64,000 nt of DNA from Phragmites australis (lineage: Eukaryota > Streptophyta > Magnoliopsida > Poales > Poaceae). The translations under genes and the position numbers were made by a program. Below, piece by piece: positions 11,153-23,100 of the stretch. The stretch is taken from assembly GCF_958298935.1 (NCBI RefSeq), contig NC_084923.1, forward strand, positions 23,226,501-23,290,500. Reading direction: 5' to 3'. Below the pieces are notes generated by a model. The model did not search any database. It saw only the letters and a program-made list of their open reading frames with translations, and was not told the origin of the DNA. Each line of letters opens with the position of its first letter. Positions within the stretch are counted from its first letter, which is position 1.

Positions 11153-14100
11153 ATGGCCTCCTACCTCGCAGCGCGCCGCCTCCTCTCCCGGGCCACCGCC
11201 GCCCGCCGTGCGCTCCTCTTTGCCTCCCAGCCACCTCTCACCCCCGCGGTGGTTCGCCGTCGCTTCTCCACTGACGCCTCCCCGCCGCCTCCGCTCCCGC
11301 CTCCGGAGCTGGAGCCTGTCGCCGAGCCGCCCAGGTCGGAGGGCTCCTCCTCCTCCACCACCACCGGTGCGGGCGGGGCCCACCAGTATTCTCCGGGAGC
11401 CGCGGCGGGGGCGCGCCGCCAGGCTGGCGCGTCGTACGAGGAGCAGGAGAAGGTCCTCCGCGCGTCGCTGCTCCACGTGGTTGCGATTCTAACCCCTCCT
11501 CCAAATCTGATTCCATTGTCGCGTGTCTAATTACCTAGTTATTGTTGAAAGTTTTTGGTGGTTTATTTTGCCGCAGCCGCGGATGGGGTGGAGCGAGTCG
11601 GCCATGGTCGCGGGGGCGAGGGACGTCGGCGTCTCTCCGACCATCGTCGGCGCGTTCCCAAGGAAGGAGGCCGCGCTTGTTGAGGTACCATTGCTTCTGG
11701 ATCGGACATTTTGCGTTGTAAGCTTGTTAATTCTGTGAAATCTCCCTAAGGAAAGAACCTTTCCCGATGTTAAATTAGAATGGAGAGATAACAATGGTGC
11801 ATTGTTCACTTAAGGCATCAGTGAGTTGGGTTGCACATTGGTTGGATTGGAAGCTAACATGACCGTTCTTGTTATTTGGTGGTAATGGTTATTTTTATGT
11901 TTGTACACCCATATGTTGTCTGATCATCTCATAAATGCGTGTCCCCACACTTCTATGTGCTTTGTGCTTGCCATTTGTACGCCTGCATTAGCAGTCGTAA
12001 CATTGCAGGGAAAGAGTATTAATTCCTCTATGTCTAAATAGATATCAATTTTAGAGTACATGCAGTCAAACTTTAAAAGCATTGGCCACTAATATGCATA
12101 TCAGAATCTGTACTGTAGCTGTCATCACAACTACTTTCATATGACTATACTTTTATATTTTTTAAAGTATAGATAAAAAATAATAGTCAAAGATGAGTGT
12201 TGGAGGCGGTGTCATTATCCTGAATGACATCTATTTAGGAACATATTATGATTTCGGGAATGATGTGTTGCACACTTACCCGCTCGAGGGTGTTGTTATG
12301 CGGTGTATTTTAGTTCGAAAACAAGATTGCTTGGCATTGTTGTTGCTTGGAAATTGCAAAGGGGCCTATTGATATCTGATGCAGTTCTTTTGTACTTGAA
12401 TTGGCCATGCTCTGGCTCCTTGTTTTCAGATTATATGTTTTTCTAGAAGTTTTACCCAAATGGAGCCATTTTGGTTACTTTTTATCAAGTACCCCATGCT
12501 TGCATAAACATTTTCGTTTTGCATGAAGAATTCTATCTTTTAAGTAGCGAAGGTGAGTCAACTGATAATGAAAGTGTAGATCATACCATCCTAGCTGGGG
12601 AGGTTTTCTTGGGGGCAGAATAGATGGAATGAAGGTGCAAGTTAAATTTTGATCCATCTGTGTAAACCAATTCTTTTAACAATGATGCTAGTCTGTTGCA
12701 TTACAATTTTATCAGAAAAAAATTGGTGTGATTCACCCCTAAACATCTGCATGCAAATGTTTCCAGTATGTGTTACTTGAGCTGGGGCATAACCTTTGTG
12801 GATCCCAGTCCATTCATAGGGCAATCTATATGACAAACATATGAGCAATTATCTCTGTAGAAGTGAGCACTATCTCACTGAAGCTTTTGGAAGCTATAAG
12901 CTATATATCACTGACGTGTGATTTCTTTGACTGCATTGTGCAGTAATTCATTTGTCTTTTCAATTTGCTAAAGACAGTGCAAATGCTTTGTGTGGACATC
13001 TTGGTAAGGATTTCTAACTAGGTAGCTCTTTTTGTGCAGCATCCTGCATCGAGCCCAAATGCCTGACAAATCTATTTGAATTGATAGCCTGCAAGTTGTT
13101 ATTAGTTCTGACTAACTTTTATATTTGTTCTATCTGGAATATCTGCAATTTCCTTTTCTAACCCAACGTCTGTAATCATGACAAACTATCTGTTGGCTTT
13201 GTCCTTGATATCAGGAGTACGAGGTGTTCCCTTATTATATCTGAAATGTCTGCATTTCCTTTTCGCCACTTGTAGTTCTAACAAAGTGTATCCTGAGATT
13301 GTGAGTAGCTGAGTTTTATGTCTCCTTGATTTATATGGAACCATGGGAGACTTCTGGGCAAACGAGCATCCAGCGCTAGTTTGACTTTTTTGCTTGATTC
13401 ATTACATAATGTGGTTGGGTTTTGACAAATGAACTGGTCTTCTTTAGAGGACTATATGGTTTCTAGTTTTTCTTCTTGTCATTTTAGTACTCAGGATGTC
13501 GGGAGGCAACTTGTGGGGTTAGCTGATGATCATTGAACACTATTAGTCAGTACTCAGTGGCAATTTCAAGATGCATGCCCATGTATGCAGCTATGCAAGT
13601 AAGAAGGCATGAATTCTTCGATGTCCTAACATTCTTTTGTCATCTGTTTTATAACTTATAATTCCATTTATGTAGGAAATAGTATGGTTACTGCAACTAG
13701 CTAAGACATTGTAGTATTGTATGCACATAGATTAATAGAAAACTAAAACTACACATTTCTTATATAGCCTGTACTTTATGTGGTTGACATATGCAAAAAA
13801 AAAATGAATAAGAAAAATGAGGAAACCAAGTGACAGAAAAATGTGTTTAATTGCCAACAGTTTCTTATATTTTTTTATGTGTACTTGGGGAAACTATAAA
13901 ATAATTAAAAAAGACAATGAAGATTGCTTTTTCAAGAAAATCGGAAGGCGCCTTGAGCAAATGCCTTGATACGCTTCGTGCTTAACCATAACAAAGGGGA
14001 GTACAGGATTGTTATCGCATCTAGGATGTGCCATCAGCTTCTCTGATACAATTGTCTCTGCTTCCAATTGTCAAGCTCCACTTTGTTGTAACGATGATAT

Positions 14101-17100
14101 TTTCGAGCAAACCTATGTCTCTGGAATCCCTGGATACAACTACTGCCTGTCTTGGCTCTAGTCATTCCATGTCAGCTACACAGTGAGTTCACACGTGCTG
14201 TCAGCCATTCATAATGTCCTTGATACCTTCTTTGTTGGCAATGCTGTTCAGTTGGCCTTAAGCTACTGTCTAATGTGCAAACTTAAGCTATTGTCCTATG
14301 CTCAAATGGCTAGTCACTCATAGATGACAAACACCTTGCAGGTGTTAGTTGTGCTGTAAATCTTTTATGCACTCTTGCTTGTGATGGCAATCGACTTTAA
14401 GTCAGCAAAAACTCAATCTCTACCTTTCTTCAACAAGGAAACACCATTTTTCAATTGTTATAATAGCTCTCTTTAGATGAATAATCAACCATTGTTCTAA
14501 TGCTTCTTCCCAGATTCCATAATAGCTTGACCTCTGCCTCTAATATGAATGCACCTCAGAGTATTGAACTAAAGGTGCCTGATACGACTGTAGGGATATA
14601 TTTAAGGTTATCTAGAATCTTAATAATATGATTTTGGATACACCAAAGTTAACAGGAAACGATAGCATTGCGCCATAGGATCGTCCCTTTGTACTCATTG
14701 AATGCACAAAACAAGGCATTGCTATCTTTTGGGGAATATGTATTAGAAAAATTATGGAAAATCTTTCTCCACTGGAATGTGTCCATGTTAATGAACTTTA
14801 TCGTATTTCTGTGTAGTTTTTCATGGATGACTGCCTTCAACAACTGATGGATCGCATTGATGCTGGAGAAGGGGAGCAGTTGAAGAACTTGATACTGAGT
14901 GAGAGACTCTTGAAACTTGTTCGCATCAGGCTGGAAATGCAGGTACCTTATATATCAAAGTGGCCTCAAGCACTTAGTATCCAGGTGCGCCATATTCTTC
15001 TCTTTTTTTGCTCCGAGTTTATTTAAATCATATTGCTATAATATTTCCAGCTATACCCTGTTTGACAGTCTCAACCAGCGAATGTCTCAACAAGCTTGAA
15101 GCAGCGAGCTGTCCTGGTTGATGAGATTTGGCATGCTGCTGGAGATGCTGGATCAGATATTGATTGGTATGTGAAACGTACTGTGCTTGGTGGTATCTAC
15201 TCGACCTCAGAGGTGTATATGTTAACGGACAATTCTCCAGGTTTGCACTTCTCCTAAGCTCTTTATTGGTTTCTGATGCTACCTCTGTCCATAATTTGAC
15301 TGGTAGCATTGAAACAAAAAAATGTTTCTGGTACACATATTAGACTGCAGGAGGTTCTAAATGCGGATGATTTACCATGTTGTTTTTGTTTAGAAACTAA
15401 ACCAGAGTGAATTATATTTGACACTGGCAGCTTTTGACTTATAACCTTTTAAAATATAATTCTTTGTTTCCATAAAAGTTGTTTGGTAGTACATAACAGA
15501 AACGTCGAAGATTAGTTCCCGACAATATATCCATAATTGAACAGGGGTACCTTCGATATCAGGGATCGAGTAGAAAACAAGACACACGATGTATACATGT
15601 TCATGCCCCCGGTGTAGAGTAACACCCTACATCCTATGCGGATGATGTTGTATATATGTGCTATCCCAAGTACAAGCAGATTGGATCTAAACTAATCTAG
15701 GGTTCAAGTCGCCGAGTATCTTCGATGGCTAGGGTCTTGGTGTTGCTTGTGTCGAGTTGTGTATCTGTTCCCCCTAGGGGTCTAGATCCCCACGTTATAT
15801 AAGAGTCCTGGCACAGCCCTGGATCCAACCATAGTCGATAGGGAGTTCTTTATCTTGTCGGCCAAGGCAAGATAGTCGAATCTAGTCTGGATACCAATTG
15901 TACTCGAGTTGGATGATCCGATCGAGACCCTCCTAATATATGTCTTTGAGATCTCCCAAGTGTATCGTGTCCCGTAGATTCGGGTTTGCAATATCCGGAG
16001 TTACTAAGTATGTGCACGGTATACCCTGTCCGTATACGGTGTACTCCTTATGCGTATGAAGAGTAGAGCATAAGCATAAAAAAATACGTGATGTAGTCTT
16101 CAACTCTCTATTTAATGTGATAATCAATATAGAGTAGAGCGTAAGCATCGACTCATTATTCTCGACCACATGCTCGAAGGCGTAAATCCATGAGCATATG
16201 GCTGTAATTATAGCATGGTCATTGAATGAATTCGAACAGTCGAGTAGGTGGACATAAAAACCCACTCCCGTTCGTGCTCATTTTCACCGCAACTTTTAGT
16301 TTGAAGTGTCATAATGACGCGGCATCCCACTACACGGAGATTGGACGCGCCATAATGGTGATGTCTCGGCTTTCGCCCGATGCACTAGCTTGTGAACGCC
16401 GTGCACCCAAGGTGTCCTCGGAATTTCAACCATCATTATCGACGGCTCCAAACCTTTCAGTTTGACCTATTCCCACGATTATAAATAGAAGACCCAAAGC
16501 TATTCGTTCTCACCCCAATCTCCTTCCATTCTTTCTTGCGCATTTCGTAATAGTACTCATAGAACTTAAAACCATGGCATCCACTCCACCGTCGTCTCCC
16601 GAGCAATATCCAAAAACCGAAGAAGTAGGATCTCTCTCACCAAAGTCTCTCACCATGGTTCTGTCGAGAGTCATCATTGTTTCCTCCGACGAGGAGGAAT
16701 CAAGTGAAAGGCCTAAGAGAAGAGGGAATAGAATGTCCGTCGAAGGTCGTCAACCCTTCACCCGGCACCTCCGGCGCAGGAAGAAGATGAAGACGGGGGT
16801 TATCTTGACGAGATCATCGACCAGGTTGACGCCGACGAGGTCTTTGGCGATGGAGCCCCCGAGTCTCTGGTGGTGAAGAAAGCACGGTTGTCACCTCCGT
16901 CCACAACCACTAGATCGTCTCCGTGTCTTGCGAAGGGTCCTGTGGCATCACTAATGCTGGTCAACAGTTCTAGTGTAGGTAGGGTCTTCGCCTTGACCAC
17001 TCTCCTTAGCCCTTACACTGGTCAGCGCCTGGTCCCTGGGGCAATCAACTGCCACCCTAAGGGGGAGCAGAAGAGGCTTCTCGACTTGTTCGAGGGCAAG

Positions 17101-20100
17101 TAGGACCTTTGCTGTTTGCAAGAGCTAGGTGAATCCTTCCTGTCAACTTTCCACTAGCTACACAGGTTGGAAGGAGCAGAAAAAGTATGTAATAGACTAG
17201 TTAGTTTGATTAAATGTAATCGACTTACCTTCAAGTTACCTTATTTATGAATAAAACTATCGGAGTTAGTCGATATTCCACGAGTTTTTGAGTACCCCAC
17301 CATTGTAGTAGATAATCGCACTAATCCAAGTCAAGTGACTTCAACTACTATGTAGGGTTCTTCTCACTTTGGTGATAATTTGTGGCACCTAGCCTGTTTC
17401 TGCACTTTGTGTAGGACGACGAGGTCCCCAACAATGAATTTTCTAGGCTGGATCTTCTAGTTGTGATATCTACACAATGCTTGTTGATACTTAGCCGCTC
17501 GTATGGACACTTGATCCCGATACTCCTCAAGTAGGTTGATATCATCCGCTCGTAATCACTCCCGCCTCTTTTCAAAGTAACCTTCCACCCCGAGCGACCC
17601 AAACTGTAGTTCAATCGCGAGCACTACATCTGCTCCGTAGACTAAAAAGAAAGGAGTTTTACCGGTTATCCTATTAGTTGAGGTACGAATGGTCCACAGC
17701 ACCGAGGGAAGTTCCTTCACCCAGCGTTTTGAGTAAGCTTTTTAGCCTATCGAAGACCTAAGTTTTGATACCCTACAAGACTATATTGTTGGAACGCTCA
17801 ATCTGATCATTACTTTTAGGGTGAGCTACTGAAGCGAAATAAGTTTTGATGTCGAATTATTCACAGAACACGGTAAAGGTTTTGCTTATGAGCTAGCTAC
17901 AGTTGTTTGTAATTATCCAATGCGGGATGCTATATCGAGTAATTATGCTCCTCATGAACTTCTTAGCTGCTTCTGCGGTTATCTTTCATACAAGTTCGGC
18001 CTCGATCCACTTAGTTAATGTGTCGATAGCCACGAGATAGGAACTTATAACCACCATAGTCCTTTAGGAACGGTCTCAGGATATCCAAACCCTCGACGGA
18101 GAAAGGCCAAGAAAGATGAATTGTTTGCAGAGTTTGGGCTGATCGAGTAGTCTACCTTTCGAAAAATTGACAGTTTTCGCACTTTTTGACCAGCTCGGAA
18201 ATAACATAGAGAGCAGTCGGCCAATAGAATCCTCGGCGGAAAATCTTTCCAACCAAGGTGCAGTAATATGCATGATTACTACATATGCCTCTATGGATAT
18301 AGAGCAATATTTTATTGCTCTCTTCCTGAGTGATGCACTTCGTTACTCTCCTTTCGGTAGAGCTTGTCGTCTACCAAAGCGTATAATTTGGATTTACGAA
18401 CAATTTTCTCTACAGACGTATCATCGTTAGGGATCTCTCGACCTTTGAGATAGGCTCAGAATTGGGTCATCCAAGTCGATTGCGTTCAAGTAGTGTCGCT
18501 TCCATGTCCGCGGATTCTGCCTCGCTGATCCGACCAGACTACTGGTCAAGATGGGCAACATTTGTACTCAATACTGTCAAGATAGATGGTTTGAGGAGTT
18601 TCTTGACAAAGACTCACATAGGTGTTGGTGAACGAGATGAAGCGAGCCTGGCAAGTTCATTGGCAGTGGAGTTGTCACCTCTCCGAATGTGCGTGACTTC
18701 CAGCCATTCGAACTTTTGCTTGAGCTTTCATACCTCATTTAGATAAGCCGTCATGTTGTCGTTTAAGCATTGGTACTCCTTTTGTATTTGATTTACGACT
18801 AATTATGAGTCCCCTTTCACGAGTAGTCGCCTGATTTCAAGTGACGCAGCTATGTGGGTCTGTTTATCAGTCCCTCGTATTCTGCAATATTGTTGGAAGC
18901 TTTAAATTCTAATTGAATGGCGTACCTGAGTTCGTCGCTAGTTGGAGATTTGAGCACGATAACAACCCTCCAGTCTTGAAGCGTAAGCGATCCATCGAAG
19001 TAGAGCGTCCAGTGGTCCTCGGCCACGTTTGGCTTTGCTTCTTCAACATTTGTCCACTCGGTCATGAATTATGCTAGTATTCTCGACTTAAAGCTTGTAC
19101 GCAGTGCATAGTCCACGCTCAACTCGTTAAGCTCGTCCGCCCATTGTGCGATTTGACCAGAAGCCTACCTATTGCGTATAACATCCTTAAGTGGATATGC
19201 CGTCACGACAGTGACTTTGTGTATTTTGAAAATAATGTCGTAACTTTCAGAAAGATATCAAAACTGCGTATAGCAATTTTTGCACTTGCGGGTATCATAG
19301 CTTAGTATCGTGTAGGACTTCACTCATGTAGTAAACCGTCTTCTGGATCTTGGCCTTTTTCTCGGGACATTCACGTTCGACTATTAGGGCCGTGCTTACA
19401 ACTTGTGCGGTAGCTGCAATGTATAAAAAGAGCTTCTCTTTGTCGTTAGGTGGGGTTAGAATTAACGGAGATGATAAATACCTTTTTAAATCTTGTAAAG
19501 CCTTCTCTTCATCTTCCGTCCACTCGAACTGGTCATGTTTCTTCAGTAGCTTGAAGAAAGGCATCCCTCGCTCGCCTATCTCGAAGATGAATCGATTAAG
19601 GGCTACTATACATCCTGTCAGTTTTTGAACTTCCTTCAGTGTTCGAGGTGACAACATATGATCGAGAGCCTTGATTTTGTCCGGATTGGCCTCAATGCCT
19701 CGACTCGACACTAGGAAACCGAGAAGCTTGTTGGACGGAACGCCGAACGTGTACTTCTTGGGGTTAAACATTATACGATACTTTCTAAGGTTGTCAAATA
19801 TCTCCTTAAGATCGTAAATTAATGCATCTTTGGTTCTAAATTTGATTACAATATCATCGACATAAGCTTCAGCTTTGCGCCCAATCTGGGGCTGTAAACA
19901 ATTTTGAATACACGTTAATAGGTAACACCAACACTCTTCAAACCGAAAGACATTTTTACATAGCAAAATACATAGCTTCAAACTGAAAGGAGTAATAAAA
20001 GCAATTTTTTCTTCATCCTCTATTCCCATGCTAATTTGGTGATACTCAGAAAAGGCATCTAGAAAAAACACAGCAATACACAACTCGCTGTAGAGTCGAA

Positions 20101-23100
20101 AATATGGTCGATGTGAGGAAGATGAAAAGGATCCTTGAACTGAAAGGAGTAATAAAAGCAGTTTTTTTTTCATCCTCTATTCCCATGCTAATTTGGTGAT
20201 ACTCAAAAAAGGCATCTAGAAAAAACACAACAATACACAACTCGCTGTAGAGTCAACAATATGGTCGATGTGAGGAAGATGAAAAGGATCCTTGAGACAA
20301 GCTTTGTTGTGGTCAGTGAAGTCGACACACATTCTACACTTACCATTGGCTTTTTTCACAAGATTTGCGAACCATATGGGATGATGAACCTCACGAATGA
20401 AGCCCGCATTTAGGAGTTTATTAATCTCCTCCTTGATGGCTTGTTTTATGTCCTTCGCGAATCTTTGCTGCTTCTGCACCACAGGTTTGACGTCGGGTTT
20501 CGCAGCTAGTCGATGCTGAATCACCTCCCTAGGGACTCCGGGCATATTAGATGGTTGCCATGCAAACATATTTTGGTTTGTCCGGAGGAATGTAATGAGC
20601 TCGAGTTCCTATTTGGGATAAAGGTCATCCCTAGCTTGACTGTCTTGGTAGGCTCAGACGAGTCAAGGGGTACTGCCTTAACACCACCACTAGCCTCTTG
20701 TCCTTGGTACTATCGTTGGTCTCACCTTTGGCGGCGGTGATGGGCTTGGAGTCCTTGCTCTTGGTGGCGGCCTGATGCTTCTAATGCTTAGACTTTGTAC
20801 CCTTTGAGCTAGTCACTGTTTGGCAGAAGTGTTCGACCATATCTAGGCTCTACTTATCACACTTGACCACTGCACGTTGATCTCCCTTGACAATTATTAT
20901 CCCTTTAGGACATGCAATCTTGAGTGCCTGGTACATGTAGTGCACCAAGGCCATAAACTTGCCCAGCATTGGGCGACCAATGATCACGTTGTACGTCGTC
21001 TTAAAGTTCGCAACATCAAAGGTCAACTTCTCTGTTCTGAAGTTGTTAGGCTCGCCAAACGTGACTGATAGCTCGACTGACCGAGGGGTATGATCGATGA
21101 GTTTGGAGTTATACCGTGGAAAGGCTCAGCTTCAACCTTTTGATTCTCATCTTGTCTAATTAGCGAAGATGAGGTTGAGGAAGCTACCCCCATCTACCAA
21201 GGTTCTAAAAACCTTGATGTTGAGGATAGTAGGTTGAAATACAGTCGGGTACCAACTTGGGTGTGAAACCGTAGCTGAGTGATAAGCTTGATTGAAAGTG
21301 ATCGGAACTTCCGACCACTTGAGGTACCAGGGAGGCCCAGTCAGAGCTAGGTTGATCTCCCTTTTGACTGCCTTATATTGCCTCTTGGACTCATACGAGG
21401 CGGATCCTCCGAAGATGTGTGTCAAGTTGTGATCGACCTCGTTGAATTTAGGCTCGTCATCTTTAGCACTTGGCTTGGCCTATTTTCAATGGCAATCAGC
21501 AATATTAGCCTTGAGCTTCTCTTCGAACTTCTTGTTGATAATTTGACACTCGTCAAAGTCGTGCTGGTTGGTCCGATGGACGGGACACCACTTTCCACCA
21601 CCGTGGCTCTGGCCCTTATTGTCTTCGGTATTGCGTGACTTGCTCCTATCGACTGTGGCTACGGTCGTGTCTGGACTCTTGCGCTTGTCACCAGACTTGT
21701 TCTTCTTCCCCTCATTCTTTGAAGTCTCAGGCTTGTTATTGCTAGACTGACGGTTTTTAGCGTGTTCTTAGGCCTCAGCATGTTTCGCAAACTTGTCAGC
21801 CAGTTCGAAGAGTTCTTTGATTGTGTGGATCTTCCGGGTAGCCAGCTTCTTGACCAGATCTATGTCCTTGACACCTCTCTTGAAGGCAATGATGATCGAT
21901 CCATCGGAGATGTCTGGGATCGTATTACGCCTGTCGCTACACCTCCGGATGAAGTCCCAAAGAGATTCATCTTTGCCTTGGTTCAATTGATGAAGATCGT
22001 CTTTTGTTCTTGGACGCTCGAACGTACCCTGAAAGTTGGCTATGAACTGGGCCTTCAATTTGGCCCAAGACCGGATCGAGTTCGGTGGCAGGTTCAACAA
22101 CCAGTACCCTACAAGTCATCGAGGGCGGTTAGTAGGTAATTAGCCATTACCTTGTTGTCACCGCCAATTGCTCGAATAATAGTGGCGTAGATCTGTAACC
22201 ACTCTTTGGGGTTGAGTTTCCCATTGTAATTCTGGATCCGACCCGCTTTGAACTTCTCGAGTCATCGTATTGATCGAAGCTCGGGTGCGAAGGCTTCGCA
22301 ATCTCTGTTGAATTCTTTAGGAGGAGATGGGGGAGGACTGTCACACATGTTCCTTCGGATAAGGGAGTCATGTCGACTGTCTCGTCCAGGAGATCTGCAG
22401 TTGTTATAATGACGGTCGTCCTCACCGCGCTCCTCACGATGGTTGTTGATCACTTCCTGTAAATCACGCATGTCATGAGGGATGCAATTCCCTAGTTCTT
22501 CCTAGTTTATGCACCTATGAATAGAGCAATTACAGTTCAGCCTGTAGGGTTGTGCTCGAGCTTGACCACCCGAGCTTACCGTTTGCGATCCCTCGACTCG
22601 GGGATGTCCGCGTCCGTGGCTCCTCAAACCAGCGCCTTGCCGGCTGAGATGCCTAGAGTCGCTAGGTTTGTTTACTCTAGTAGTCTGGATCTGAGCCGTA
22701 TCGAGTAGGGTTTTAAGCTGATTGACCATCGGGGTTAAAGAATTCGTCAGATCTAATTCGGGAAAGGATCTTAGAATCATATGAGCATCATGGGCGTTGG
22801 ATCAATAGGCATCACTTGACCAGTAGGCATTCCCACGACAAGCGACGTTGAATTTTAGGGTTCACCTGACTCTCCGTCTTCCGTCGATGACGGGTGGTAT
22901 TGGGGACATGCAAGGCTCTAGCTGTGAATGTCCCTAGCGGTAACCCTCCAACGTGCCAGTACCTTGGGCAACGGTTGTTGCTACTAGATCCTCATAGATT
23001 CTTACACCTTCATTTACCACAACGTTTGGATCTTGCATGTTCTACTCAATGGGTGTGTCGTCTGTCCCAGCTATGAACATGAATCATTTGTTCGGCTACT

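Noticed and set aside
10929..11492. 187-codon + frame starting upstream of COQ9
   Set aside because: It overlaps COQ9 exon 1 in another frame and is Arg/Pro/Ser-rich, a by-product of GC-rich sequence. Only the COQ9 frame matches a known protein and splices correctly.
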